Part shown: in pieces, positions 1 to 8,746 of the stretch
Position numbering within the stretch: the first letter of the stretch is position 1
Layout: the number at the start of each line of letters is the position of its first letter
From: Flavobacteriaceae bacterium
GTDB taxonomy: Bacteria; Bacteroidota; Bacteroidia; Flavobacteriales; Flavobacteriaceae
Reading direction: 5' to 3'
Assembly (NCBI GenBank): GCA_024643385.1
Contig: JAHEMZ010000021.1
Span: 1,399-39,213 of the forward strand
Length of the DNA stretch: 37,815 nt
The notes under the pieces: model-generated
Seen by the model: the letters and a program-made list of their open reading frames with translations, nothing else
Told to the model about the DNA's origin: nothing
The model's database searches: none
Position numbers and translations under genes: made by a program

Positions 1-117
1 AAAGATCGAATGGTAGATAGCGAACTCGATTGTAAAGATTGGTTTTTCTGCACTAAAAAACTCGATCGGGAAACTGTTTTAAACCGGATTTTAAGCACGG
101 TAGCTCAAATGAATTAG
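1..117 (+). CDS. C-terminal end of an unrecognised protein (partial)
   Basis: An open frame runs from the first base of the window to a TAG at 115-117, giving 38 residues that end in STVAQMN. It lies on the plus strand and is followed 33 bases later by a strong hairpin (151-178), which fits the end of a real transcription unit. The peptide is charged and contains two Cys and two Trp/Phe-rich spots (DWFFC), but I recognise no family from this fragment. The 5' part is outside the window, so neither start nor function can be given. The support is only the open frame plus the correctly placed terminator, so confidence is moderate. Confidence 0.5.
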   Translation, partial: KDRMVDSELDCKDWFFCTKKLDRETVLNRILSTVAQMN

Positions 118-150
118 CAGGAGCGAGGACTTCTTCTTTATTAAACCAAA

Positions 151-178
151 AGCGAGCGCTATCTTCATTGCGCTCGCT
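151..178. terminator. Bidirectional hairpin terminator between convergent genes
   Basis: A perfect 9-bp stem, AGCGAGCGC (151-159) with GCGCTCGCT (170-178), encloses a 10-base loop. It is followed on the plus strand by a T-rich stretch and preceded by an A-containing stretch. It sits between the plus-strand gene ending at 117 and the minus-strand cbpM gene ending at 213, so it can serve both. Confidence 0.75.
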
Positions 179-212
179 TATTGTTTACACCTTATCAAAT
201 TGGCGAAAAGAA

Positions 213-512
213 CTAAAAGTTATCTTCATACAGACGTAAGCGATTCTTTAACGCAATGATCTCTTTGCGTAAATTTTCCTCTTTTTGTAAAAGATTACAG
301 ACCACATCGATCCCTTCCATATTCAGTTGTAATTCCCGATGTAAACGAATCATCTTTTCCAACGCACCTATTTGGTCTTGATGGAGGTAAGTGCTCTTAT
401 CGATCCTTTCCAAATGAATGAGTCCGAATTCGTCCAAAGCGATCACGAATGAATATTCTATGTCGTACTGTGAACAAATGGTCCTTGTTGCAATGAAATG
501 TTTTTCCGCCAT
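213..512 (-). CDS. cbpM: CbpM-like chaperone modulator
   Basis: This 99-residue protein lies immediately downstream of a CbpA-type DnaJ homologue; the stop of cbpA and this ATG are separated by one base (TAG-T-ATG). Known family: CbpM is a small MerR-like helix-turn-helix protein that binds the J domain of CbpA and inhibits its co-chaperone and DNA-binding activity. The sequence matches in size, in the N-terminal half with the LDEFGLIHLE strand region, and in the helical, charged C-terminal half (roughly residues 65-95, coiled-coil-like, rich in E, K and L). Primary sequence conservation in this family is low, so the call rests on length, predicted architecture and operon position together. 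It ends 34 bases from the hairpin at 151-178. Confidence 0.8.
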   Translation of the reverse strand: MAEKHFIATRTICSQYDIEYSFVIALDEFGLIHLERIDKSTYLHQDQIGALEKMIRLHRELQLNMEGIDVVCNLLQKEENLRKEIIALKNRLRLYEDNF

Positions 513-513
513 A

Positions 514-1392
514 CTACCTCAGATTTTGTAATTCTTTAAACAATGCTTTTTCCTTTTCCGACAGATGGGTTGGAATCTTGATATGATAGGTAATGATCAG
601 ATCGCCGAATTGCCCTTCTTTTTTGTACACGGGGAAGCCTTTACCTTTTAACTTTGATTTTGTCCCGTTGAGTGTTTCGGGTTTTATTTGAAGCTTGACC
701 TTCCCGTCAAAAGTGTCGATCGTAATGGTTCCGCCCAAAAGAGCCGTGTATAGATCAAGATCTATAGTAGTGTATAAATTGTTCCCATCGCGTTTAAAAT
801 GGGTGTGATTGGTAATGATGAACGTAATGTATAGATCTCCGTTCGGACCTCCATTGAGCCCTTTACCCCCTTTGCCGGCTATTTTAATGACTTGCCCGTT
901 TTCTACGCCCGCAGGAATAGTAAGCCTTATTTTTTCATCATTGATGGTAAGGATCCTTGGATGGGATCTATACACATCTTTAAGGTCCAAATGCATTTCA
1001 GCATTAAAATCCTGCCCTTTAAATCGAGCTTGACTCCTTCTGGACGAAGTTCGACCACCTCCAAACAGAGACTCAAAAAAGTCTGAATAATCCGTATCTG
1101 AATAATCTTGTCGACGAGATTGATAGTGCGCTTGCCTTTGTTGTTGCGCCTTTTTAAACTCTTCTCCATGTTGCCAATCCTTCCCGTATTTGTCATATTT
1201 CTTACGATTCTCGGGATCGCTCAGCACTTCATTGGCTTCGTTGATCTCTTTGAATTTTTGTTCTGCCTCTTTGTTATCGGGATTCACATCAGGATGATAC
1301 TTGCGCGCGAGTTTACGATAAGCATTTTTAATGTCCTTTTCGGTGGCGTTTTTCTCTACTCCCAGGATCTTATAATAGTCGATGAATGCCAT
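514..1392 (-). CDS. cbpA: CbpA-type DnaJ co-chaperone (type II Hsp40)
   Basis: This is a 292-residue J-domain protein that stimulates Hsp70 (DnaK) ATPase and delivers unfolded substrates in the cytoplasm. The J domain occupies about residues 4-70, with the catalytic HPD at 33-35 ([10 protein letters not shown]). A Q/R/S-rich linker with a GGG motif follows (about 75-120). The C-terminal substrate-binding domain (about 125-285) contains [20 protein letters not shown] and GDLYITFII. No CxxCxGxG zinc-finger repeats are present, which separates it from DnaJ itself and matches CbpA in length and layout. It is the first gene of a two-gene unit with cbpM, one base apart. A sequence resembling a -7 element (TAACTTTA, 1449-1456 on the minus strand) lies about 57 bases upstream but has no clear -33 partner. 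Confidence 0.93.
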   Translation of the reverse strand: MAFIDYYKILGVEKNATEKDIKNAYRKLARKYHPDVNPDNKEAEQKFKEINEANEVLSDPENRKKYDKYGKDWQHGEEFKKAQQQRQAHYQSRRQDYSDTDYSDFFESLFGGGRTSSRRSQARFKGQDFNAEMHLDLKDVYRSHPRILTINDEKIRLTIPAGVENGQVIKIAGKGGKGLNGGPNGDLYITFIITNHTHFKRDGNNLYTTIDLDLYTALLGGTITIDTFDGKVKLQIKPETLNGTKSKLKGKGFPVYKKEGQFGDLIITYHIKIPTHLSEKEKALFKELQNLR

Positions 1393-1523
1393 TAATTAAA
1401 GTTTTTGAACTGATAAACCTTTGAAAATAGCGGTGCAGATGCTTATTGTAAAGTTACGGAAAATGTGGGGTAGGGAGAAATAGTTCTTACCTAATTTTTG
1501 ATGGTTTTGTGTAGCTCTATCTT

Positions 1524-3953
1524 TTAATAAACGATCAGTTTCTTCATTCCCACTTGTTGATTTATATCCATGACACGTACGATGTAAATACCGCTTTGTA
1601 AGTGCGAGACATCTATTTCATCGGTATCTGTCGCAGAGAATATCAATTGACCCAATTCGGAGAGAATATCCACCTTACTAAGACGGTTTTGAGAACTAAT
1701 CCGAATCATACCTTCCGTCGGGTTCGGATAGAGGATGAAAAGGTCTTGGTAACGCTTTTTTACTGATAGGATAGTTGTATTCTCGAACCAAACAACTTTA
1801 GCGTCAAAATAGGAAGCCGTAAGTACATCAGGGTCTCCATCGTTATCTACATCTGAAGCACTTACCCACTCAGCACCGTCCAGATCCGAAGCGATAATTT
1901 GCTGAGGACCAAAAGTACCAAGACCATCCAGATTTTCATGCCAGGCTAATATATCATCTTCCCAAGAAGTTGCGAGTACGTCAAGATCTCCATCCAAGTC
2001 TAAATCTGTCGCAAAAACGGAAGTTCCGTCTATCACATCCGTCGATATGACTCGTGCTTCTCCAAAATTTCCTAAGCCATCGATGTTTTCATACCAACTT
2101 ACCAAATTGTATCCGGCTGCCATTATATCATTGTCTCCGTCGCCATCTAGATCTTCCACAAAGATAGCTTCAGGATTTTGCGCATCGTCTGCAATAATTT
2201 GTTGTACACCAAAGGTTCCAAGCCCATCTATGTTTTCATGCCAAGCAACATCGCCTCCAAAACTCTGAGATCCTGTTACAAGGTCGAGATCACCATCACC
2301 ATCCATATCTTTAGCGAGTGCCGATTTATATCCTGTCCCGGTCTGAATGATCTGTTCAGGACCAAAGGCTCCTTGTCCATCTGTATTTTCATACCAAATA
2401 AGTTGTTGGTCCCAATAAGATACGGCCAGTACGTCATTGTCGCCATCCCCGTCCAAATCTCCGGCATGCACGAACCAGGCTCTTTCCACGGTGTCTGATA
2501 TCACTTGTTTGGGGCCAAAAAGTCCAAGGCCATCAATATTTTCGAACCATGCAATAGTATCATCACCTACCGACGCTGCGAGGAGGTCCAGATCTCCATC
2601 GCCATCCAAGTCGGAAGTGAATACTGTCTTTACCAAATAGGAGTCGTAAGAAACTACTTGTTCAAGATAAAAGTTTCCTTGACCATTGATATTTTTGAAC
2701 CAAGCTATTTTATCTGCTGCCCAAGAGGCGGATATGACATCCTCATCCCCGTCACCATCTACATCTGCTGTATGCACAAATCTGGAGGTTCTTGTGGAAG
2801 TCGTTATATATTCCGGAGTGCCAAAAACGCCGTTTGTGTTAGGGTACCACGCCACGGAACCATCGTTGGAAGAGGCCGAGAAAACATCCATATCCATATC
2901 ATTATCAGCATCTCCAACGATAATGGATCGCGCTCCATCCAAAAAGTCGGAAATAATGGTTCCGGCCCCGAAGGATCCTTGCCCATTCAAATTACTATAC
3001 CATATAAGTTCGCTAAAGTCTCCGTTGATATCACTATTGGCTGCCACAATATCCTTATCCCCATCACCGTCTATATCCGTTGTATAGAGTTTTTTACATC
3101 TTGTTATGGACGGATCGATCATGTTCGGTGAGCCAAAGTTGGCCTGACCATCTAAATTTTCTAGCCATACTATTTCGTAGTCGGAGCCGGAAACAATATC
3201 CAAATCTCCATCGTTATCAAAATCATCAACATAAAGGGCATATCCTCCGGTATTGCTAGTAATGATCACCTGAGGGCCAAAATTCCCTTGTCCGTCTAAA
3301 TTCTTATACCATGCCACCTTCCCATCAAAGGAGGCAGAGACTACATCCAAATCTCCATCCGAATCCAGATCTCTAGCTAATACCACAAAGGGGAGAGACA
3401 CTTCCGTAGTTATGGTGACTGCAGAGGCAAAATTCCCTTGTCCGTTCAAATTTTCATTCCAAGCGATCAATCCTCCCGAACCGGACAATACATCATTATC
3501 CCCATCGCCGTCCAGATCGTCAGAAAATAATGAAAAAGTAGAGGATCCGGTAACAAGGAGTACTTGCTGAGGACCGAAATTCCCTTGTCCGTCTAAATTT
3601 TCGTACCAAGCCACATTATTGCTGTAAAGTGCCGCCGAAATAACATCCATATCGCCATCTTGATCCAGATCCTTTGCAAAAACGGAAGAAGCTTGATCAT
3701 TATTGGTTGAAATTATTTTAAGACGGCTGTAGAATCCTTGTCCATTTAAATTCTCAAACCAAGCGACTTTGTTATCAAAGGAGGAAGTAAGAACATCAAG
3801 ATCCCCGTCGCCGTCCAGATCGGCGATAAACACCTCGTTCGCCCCTTCAGCGTTGATATTTGCACCCGAAACAGGATGAAATTCAAAATCTATTTGTCCA
3901 TGCGCGTTACAGAGACAAACAAAAGATAATAGGGAAAGCGTAAAGTTTTTCAT
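1524..3953 (-). CDS. FG-GAP/VCBS-repeat secreted protein with T9SS sorting domain
   Basis: This 809-residue protein is built almost entirely of repeats. A signal peptide (about 1-20, ending NAHGQ) is followed by 14 copies, by my count, of a unit of about 49 residues between residues 40 and 730. Each unit starts with a calcium-binding-like loop (DLDGDGDLDV and variants), continues with a VAWYEN strand and ends in a DGQGNFGPQ turn. Such FG-GAP units form the blades of seven-bladed propellers, so 14 suggests two propellers in tandem (inference). The last 75 residues contain LYPNPTEGMI and end in KKLIVY, the type A C-terminal domain that directs export and surface attachment through the type IX secretion system. 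It lies 33 bases downstream of the lipoprotein gene ending at 3987 and is probably co-transcribed with it. The ligand is unknown. Confidence 0.92.
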   Translation of the reverse strand: MKNFTLSLLSFVCLCNAHGQIDFEFHPVSGANINAEGANEVFIADLDGDGDLDVLTSSFDNKVAWFENLNGQGFYSRLKIISTNNDQASSVFAKDLDQDGDMDVISAALYSNNVAWYENLDGQGNFGPQQVLLVTGSSTFSLFSDDLDGDGDNDVLSGSGGLIAWNENLNGQGNFASAVTITTEVSLPFVVLARDLDSDGDLDVVSASFDGKVAWYKNLDGQGNFGPQVIITSNTGGYALYVDDFDNDGDLDIVSGSDYEIVWLENLDGQANFGSPNMIDPSITRCKKLYTTDIDGDGDKDIVAANSDINGDFSELIWYSNLNGQGSFGAGTIISDFLDGARSIIVGDADNDMDMDVFSASSNDGSVAWYPNTNGVFGTPEYITTSTRTSRFVHTADVDGDGDEDVISASWAADKIAWFKNINGQGNFYLEQVVSYDSYLVKTVFTSDLDGDGDLDLLAASVGDDTIAWFENIDGLGLFGPKQVISDTVERAWFVHAGDLDGDGDNDVLAVSYWDQQLIWYENTDGQGAFGPEQIIQTGTGYKSALAKDMDGDGDLDLVTGSQSFGGDVAWHENIDGLGTFGVQQIIADDAQNPEAIFVEDLDGDGDNDIMAAGYNLVSWYENIDGLGNFGEARVISTDVIDGTSVFATDLDLDGDLDVLATSWEDDILAWHENLDGLGTFGPQQIIASDLDGAEWVSASDVDNDGDPDVLTASYFDAKVVWFENTTILSVKKRYQDLFILYPNPTEGMIRISSQNRLSKVDILSELGQLIFSATDTDEIDVSHLQSGIYIVRVMDINQQVGMKKLIVY

Positions 3954-3986
3954 GAAGTCTGATTTAAGGGAATTGATTGCCCGAGA

Positions 3987-5321
3987 TTAATAACAATACC
4001 CATCCACCAAATCTTGATAGGTTGGATTGTTCGCATTATTTTCAACGATATAATTTCCTTGTAATCCATTTGCGTTGACCAGAGGAAGTAAGCTACAGTA
4101 ATCGTACAATGTGTAGTTATAGGAAAATTTTATATCACCTCCCACATGGGTAAGGTTCTGCAGCCCATCCAATGAGAACATATCCTCACCGCTAATTTCC
4201 AAATTGTATTGAACGCTGGTGACATTGGAAAGGGGGGTAAAATCATTGATACTGTTATACCCGATATAGATCTCTGTACAATCGCCGATCCCTGTCAAAC
4301 CATTTATATTGTAAAGATTGAAATTAAAGGAGATGATCAATCGTACGATGTCCTGGCTGAAGTTTTGAATGCTGTTAAGGTTATTGAGAAAAGGATTGTT
4401 CGCTACAGCAAAGGATCCCCCGGATTCTCCATAAAAGCTGGTGACATTTCCAAGACCATCGATGTTTTGCAACAAGGTATTGTTGGAAATGATAATGCTT
4501 GGCCCCTGATTCAGCCCTTGATTGATAAAGGAAGTTACACCGCTTATACCATCGAGATTATTCAACTTGGGATTATCATCGATCACCAATTCCTCCAACG
4601 GGGAAGTGATATTACTTAAGGGGTCGATATTTATAATTTTATCGTTGTGAATGATGTAAAGCGATTCTGAGACTTCCGTGAGATTGTTCAAACCTTCCAA
4701 TGTTTCCAGATTCGGAAGGTTCATGATATAAAGTCCTTCAACTTTTTCCAGACTGCTAAGCGGAGTTAAATCCACAATATCGCTCGTGCCTCCTTGTGGA
4801 GCTCTGATAAAAAGCTCACTGTTAATGTTACAAACGTTCAGCGCACCAAATTCATTCACTTCTTGTTGGGTATATAATAATACTTGATTATTCACTACAT
4901 TCTGTTCACAAAAACTAACGGTAGAGAAATTAAGTGCATTACTGTATGCGGTACCGGCCTCATTGGTAGCATAAGATCGGATGAAATAGGTCTCGTTACG
5001 ATCCAATCCTGATAGCATACTGGTATAGGTTCCGTCTCCTCCTCCTTCATTGGTTGCGTTGTCACTGACGGTAGGATTAGGATTTACACTCCAACAAACT
5101 CCTTTTGCGGAGATCGTTCCATTTCCATTACTTACTATGGTGCCCCCGGTAACGGCAGTTTCATTGGATGTAACGGTGATAGGATCGATGGTAATATTTG
5201 CTAATACAATGTTATTTGTATCATCATTCGTATTATCTCCTTCACTGTCTTTACTGCACTGAACAAATAGGAGGGCTGAGAATACAATAGAAATGCAAAG
5301 CGTTATTTTTTTCATTTTCAT
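3987..5321 (-). CDS. Lipoprotein with fibronectin-like and receptor-L/LRR-like domains
   Basis: This 444-residue exported protein has a lipoprotein signal peptide with acylated Cys at about residue 22 (FVQCSKDSEGDN), followed by an acidic D/N-rich linker. Residues about 38-130 resemble a fibronectin-type or Ig-like module common in Bacteroidota (GVCWSVNPNPT, YFIRSYATNEAGTAYSN). Residues about 150-420 show irregular leucine-rich motifs such as LSSLEKVEGLYI, LETLEGLNNLTEV and FTPLSNVTSV, typical of receptor L-domain-like solenoids. The role is probably surface binding or adhesion (inference). The start could be Met1 or Met3; both precede the same signal peptide. It is followed by the FG-GAP gene after 33 bases, and a terminator (5362-5377) separates it from the upstream gene. 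Confidence 0.85.
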   Translation of the reverse strand: MKMKKITLCISIVFSALLFVQCSKDSEGDNTNDDTNNIVLANITIDPITVTSNETAVTGGTIVSNGNGTISAKGVCWSVNPNPTVSDNATNEGGGDGTYTSMLSGLDRNETYFIRSYATNEAGTAYSNALNFSTVSFCEQNVVNNQVLLYTQQEVNEFGALNVCNINSELFIRAPQGGTSDIVDLTPLSSLEKVEGLYIMNLPNLETLEGLNNLTEVSESLYIIHNDKIINIDPLSNITSPLEELVIDDNPKLNNLDGISGVTSFINQGLNQGPSIIISNNTLLQNIDGLGNVTSFYGESGGSFAVANNPFLNNLNSIQNFSQDIVRLIISFNFNLYNINGLTGIGDCTEIYIGYNSINDFTPLSNVTSVQYNLEISGEDMFSLDGLQNLTHVGGDIKFSYNYTLYDYCSLLPLVNANGLQGNYIVENNANNPTYQDLVDGYCY

Positions 5322-5351
5322 TTTTTACAAAAAAAGGAAAAAAAAGATAAG

Positions 5352-5377
5352 TAAAAAAATAGCGATCGGATTATCGC
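5352..5377 (-). terminator. Rho-independent terminator
   Basis: On the minus strand a GCGAT/ATCGC stem (5373-5377 with 5362-5366) has a 6-base loop and is followed by a TATTTTTTT tract (5352-5361). It lies 65 bases after the stop of the lipoprotein gene 5442-7106 and before the start of the next gene at 5321, so it separates the two transcription units. The stem is short but the U tract is strong. Confidence 0.6.
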
Positions 5378-5441
5378 CTTAACTCACCTTACTTTCCAAT
5401 AATTAATGAATCAATATTTCCTAGAATCAAAGGCACAGGTC

Positions 5442-7106
5442 TTAATCCAAATTCACCTTGTAGAAGTATGTGTATTCATAGCTGCCGCCATTTTCACTGA
5501 AAGCCTCGCTGAAGATCAGGGTTTGATCATTCGGAAAGACCATCGAGGTTTGTTCATAATCCGGGATGTCAGGAAAATGCCGTACAGGTTCTAAACTATT
5601 GAAATGGTACACGTTGTGTTTATCGGATAAGTATACATTGTTCGGACTACAACCTATCATTCGGGTCTCGAAGGTACGAACCACATCGAAATTGTTGTTC
5701 AGTTCGAAAGTTTCCCAAAAAAGATGCTGCTCATCCTCGGAAAGCAATACAAAGGGTCCGGGATAGCTCACGTCTTCCGGCCATTGAGGATAGGTAGTTT
5801 CAAGATTTATTTCGTTCCCGACCACCGACTGACGAGCGATATATCCGGATGATGTATTACTTTGACCAGTATATAACTTATTATAGGTTCTACTAAATTC
5901 CATGTCCCCGTGACGTGAACCTCCGGTAGGGCCATTGATGTATTCTCCCGTATTACCATCATAGATCCAGAAGGAAGTACCGCCCGAAGTAGGAGGATCA
6001 CGGTGACAGTAAAGTATATTGTTATTTCCCACTTCAATTTTATGGATGCCCCATTCATTGGTGTCGGTAGGGAAGAAATCGGTACCCATCGTGGTAAGAT
6101 CAAGTCTGATGATCTTTTCTATTCGCCGTTGACAAAGGAAAAGATATTGTCCGTCTGCCGACATATCAAAATCTTCTATACGTTCATCCTGAAGAATATG
6201 ATCTATTATTTCAACGGTTTCTCCTTGGTAATCGATCACCAGGATTCCGTATTTGTCGGCATCATCATAAATGGAAAGGGGGCGACATATGGCGTAAATT
6301 TTAGAACGGAACGGGTCGCGGATCATCTTTTGAATAAAATAGGGGAAGAAAATAAAGTTGCCTGCTTCCTGATGTACGAGACCACTACCTACTGCATGTT
6401 CGTAGGAATTCGAAGTGTTCACAACGACCTGATATTGAAATGCATCGGTAAGTGATGGCATGGTCAGATCTTCAAAGGTCAATTGATTGATGTCTGTAAT
6501 TTCTGAAAGGGGTTCGAAGTCTTCACGATAGATCAGATAAGATTGAAAGTCATTCCCTTCATATTTACTCCAGTTCAATTGTGTGGAATGACCTGTTTTT
6601 GAAGCCGATAGATTGATGACATTGGAGAGGAGGATGGAGTCTTTCGCAAAGTAATTATGATCGATCACTTCCGCTTCCAAGTACAATGTATGAACTCCTT
6701 TCGAAAGTAACGTTTGAATATCTTTCTTGAATTCTTCATTCGGATGCCCTTCGAATAGAATACCGTCCAGATCGGTACGCCAAGTTACCCGAATATCTTC
6801 CGGGGTAAGCATTTCAGAGATGTCGTCGTAGATAAATTCAACTTGGCCTTGAAAGGTTTTGGTGCTGTCCGGGTGCTCAAATATGCCATAAGTTCCATCG
6901 TTATGAAAGGAGTAATCACGATTTTGTGCAGGACTTATGATAAGGGTGCTAAAACTGAGTAAATGGAAACTGTCAACACTCGTTGTGTCCTGTGTGTTAT
7001 CGTTCGTGTTATCGGGCGGATCCGGAGTATTTGTGTTATCGTTGTCCTTACTGCAACTCAAGGCAACGAATAAGATGAGCATAAAATAGAAAAAAGGGTA
7101 TCTCAT
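5442..7106 (-). CDS. Lipoprotein with FN3-like and beta-propeller-like regions, unknown function
   Basis: This 554-residue protein has a lipoprotein signal peptide with Cys at residue 18 (FVALSCSKDNDNT) and a long D/N/T/P-rich spacer, like its neighbour at 3987. Residues about 45-160 look like a small beta domain. Residues about 170-240 resemble a fibronectin type III domain (QLNWSKYEGNDFQSYLIYR). The remainder has repeated short strands with turns such as DMSADGQYLFL, YDGNTGEYING and LLSEDEQHLFWE that suggest a beta-propeller. I do not recognise a catalytic motif. It is probably anchored in the outer membrane. Its terminator is at 5352-5377; no clear consensus promoter was found in the 107 bases upstream. 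Confidence 0.8.
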   Translation of the reverse strand: MRYPFFYFMLILFVALSCSKDNDNTNTPDPPDNTNDNTQDTTSVDSFHLLSFSTLIISPAQNRDYSFHNDGTYGIFEHPDSTKTFQGQVEFIYDDISEMLTPEDIRVTWRTDLDGILFEGHPNEEFKKDIQTLLSKGVHTLYLEAEVIDHNYFAKDSILLSNVINLSASKTGHSTQLNWSKYEGNDFQSYLIYREDFEPLSEITDINQLTFEDLTMPSLTDAFQYQVVVNTSNSYEHAVGSGLVHQEAGNFIFFPYFIQKMIRDPFRSKIYAICRPLSIYDDADKYGILVIDYQGETVEIIDHILQDERIEDFDMSADGQYLFLCQRRIEKIIRLDLTTMGTDFFPTDTNEWGIHKIEVGNNNILYCHRDPPTSGGTSFWIYDGNTGEYINGPTGGSRHGDMEFSRTYNKLYTGQSNTSSGYIARQSVVGNEINLETTYPQWPEDVSYPGPFVLLSEDEQHLFWETFELNNNFDVVRTFETRMIGCSPNNVYLSDKHNVYHFNSLEPVRHFPDIPDYEQTSMVFPNDQTLIFSEAFSENGGSYEYTYFYKVNLD

Positions 7107-7213
7107 AGCTTTTGATGGGTTTCGCCGTCAATATAGTAATTTCTGTACGATTCAGTTTAAATTCACTAGCCGTTTGGGGTGCTTTTATTTTGCCGGTTAT
7201 GGATAGAAATATA

Positions 7214-7978
7214 TCAGGGATTCTCTCTAATTTCCTCTTGAGTAAGGCGTAAGATGCGCTCTAACAATTGAGAAGTACTCTTCAGATCCGTCAAGTAATT
7301 ATCACTGGCGATCATATAATTTTCCGATAGATTCTCAAATTTTAATTCTTCCAACATTTTTCGATTATCTACATTAAATCCGGAAGTCGGGAATTGTACA
7401 CTTCTTTTTTGGGTGGTGAATTGATCCGCATTTAGCCAACTTCCACCTTCAAGGATAAAGTTGTTCAGCAAGGCTTCACTTCTTATCACGGCTTCGAATT
7501 TTTCATTATTGATCTCAATTCTTTGTTTCCAGGATGATAACAGATTACGGAGATTCACATTCTGTAAAATGGTTAATTTTCCGGCACTGATTAGATCCTC
7601 CAAAAACCCGTTTTGAGGGTAATACGGATCGCTATTGAAAAACTCGTTGAGCATTACATTGAAGTCTTCTTCACTTTCAGGTTTGGGTTTGCTGCCTGTA
7701 TAGCCCAGGATTTTATTGCCGGTTTCTATGCATAGTACAGTCTTATCCGTTACCTGTTTCAATAATTCCCTATTCGTGATAAAATCGCGATGAATATTTA
7801 CCAAGGCAAGTTGTTCCTCTTTAGCTACCTTTCTGCGATCATTCCAGTTATTCACTTGTAAGGCCAAAAGGATCCCTATCATGACCAATACGATTTCTCC
7901 TATTGCATACAAAAAATACTTACTCACCTTATTTTCCTTCAGGAGTCGTTTGCGAATATTTCTGAATAATTTGATCAT
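7214..7978 (-). CDS. DUF6090-family membrane protein
   Basis: This 254-residue protein starts with a basic amphipathic segment (MIKLFRNIRKRLLKENK). A single strong transmembrane helix follows at about 22-42 (YAIGEIVLVMIGILLALQVN), then NNWNDRRK and an extracytoplasmic alpha-helical domain of about 200 residues. This N-terminus is the hallmark of the DUF6090 family, which is abundant and often tandemly duplicated in Flavobacteriia; its function is unknown. It is the second of two adjacent paralogues: the upstream stop and this ATG are one base apart (TGA-T-ATG), so they are co-translated and may form a hetero-oligomer (inference). Confidence 0.85.
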   Translation of the reverse strand: MIKLFRNIRKRLLKENKVSKYFLYAIGEIVLVMIGILLALQVNNWNDRRKVAKEEQLALVNIHRDFITNRELLKQVTDKTVLCIETGNKILGYTGSKPKPESEEDFNVMLNEFFNSDPYYPQNGFLEDLISAGKLTILQNVNLRNLLSSWKQRIEINNEKFEAVIRSEALLNNFILEGGSWLNADQFTTQKRSVQFPTSGFNVDNRKMLEELKFENLSENYMIASDNYLTDLKSTSQLLERILRLTQEEIRENP

Positions 7979-7979
7979 A

Positions 7980-8678
7980 TCAACTGCGAAGAAGGTTTAA
8001 TACGTGCGCGCATTCCTCTTCCAACGTTGTCATTGAATTTGAAAACCCTTTTTTATTGGCCTTTACGAACCAATATCTGTTTACGAATTCATCGTTCAAA
8101 TAATTTACTTCAATATCATAAAAGCTCCCTTTTAAGGCACCATGTTCGATGAGGTAATCATCAAATTTCGAATTGCTTTCCGAAGTATTAGCAATCATAA
8201 ATATTTGTCGGCTCACAGCATTTTGATAGGTGACCAAAGCGTCCTTTAATTCGATATTCTGAATTAAAGACATATTCCCTGTGCTGTTTAATTCTTCAAT
8301 CACGGTGGTTTCGGTTATAAATTGCGTTTGTAAAGTCAGAAAAACAGGAATTTGTACCACTTCATTCATTCCTAAATCATTTTTTTCTATTGATTGCAAG
8401 ATGCTATCCAATTTATGTAAATACGGATTAATGAACTGCATATTTGTATTAAACTTGGCTAAAAAAATAGAGTCTTTTTGAAATTGAGCAATCAAACGTT
8501 CTTTATATTCATGTTCAATTTTTCGTTCTTTTTTAAGGGTATTTTGATTATTAACGCCCAAGGCGATAAGTATTCCTATCACGACCAGTAGGATTTCTCC
8601 AATGGCATATTTGAGATATTTGGTCGTTTTGCCTTGTTCAATTAGGGTTTTGCGGATACGACGGAAGAATTTTATCAT
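7980..8678 (-). CDS. DUF6090-family membrane protein
   Basis: This 232-residue paralogue of the gene at 7214-7978 shares the same N-terminal plan: MIKFFRRIRKTLIEQGK, one transmembrane helix at about 22-42 (YAIGEILLVVIGILIALGVN), NNQN, and then a helical, charged extracytoplasmic region. Outside the N-terminus the two copies are strongly diverged, so the duplication is old. It begins 68 bases after the stop of the large BNR-repeat gene (8747-12028). I see no terminator hairpin in that gap, so read-through from the upstream gene is likely. The function of the family is not established. Confidence 0.85.
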   Translation of the reverse strand: MIKFFRRIRKTLIEQGKTTKYLKYAIGEILLVVIGILIALGVNNQNTLKKERKIEHEYKERLIAQFQKDSIFLAKFNTNMQFINPYLHKLDSILQSIEKNDLGMNEVVQIPVFLTLQTQFITETTVIEELNSTGNMSLIQNIELKDALVTYQNAVSRQIFMIANTSESNSKFDDYLIEHGALKGSFYDIEVNYLNDEFVNRYWFVKANKKGFSNSMTTLEEECAHVLNLLRS

Positions 8679-8746
8679 TTATACTAGTTAGTTCAAAATG
8701 TGATTATTTACAAGGTGCTTTTCCGCCTCGGTACTAAGTTGGAACT

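Noticed and set aside
2505-3131. Long plus-strand open frame (208 codons) opposite the FG-GAP gene
   Set aside because: It is antisense to the repeat protein. The repeated GATGG/CCATC-rich DNA keeps this frame open by repetition. There is no signal peptide, family or start context, while the sense frame has a clear domain structure.
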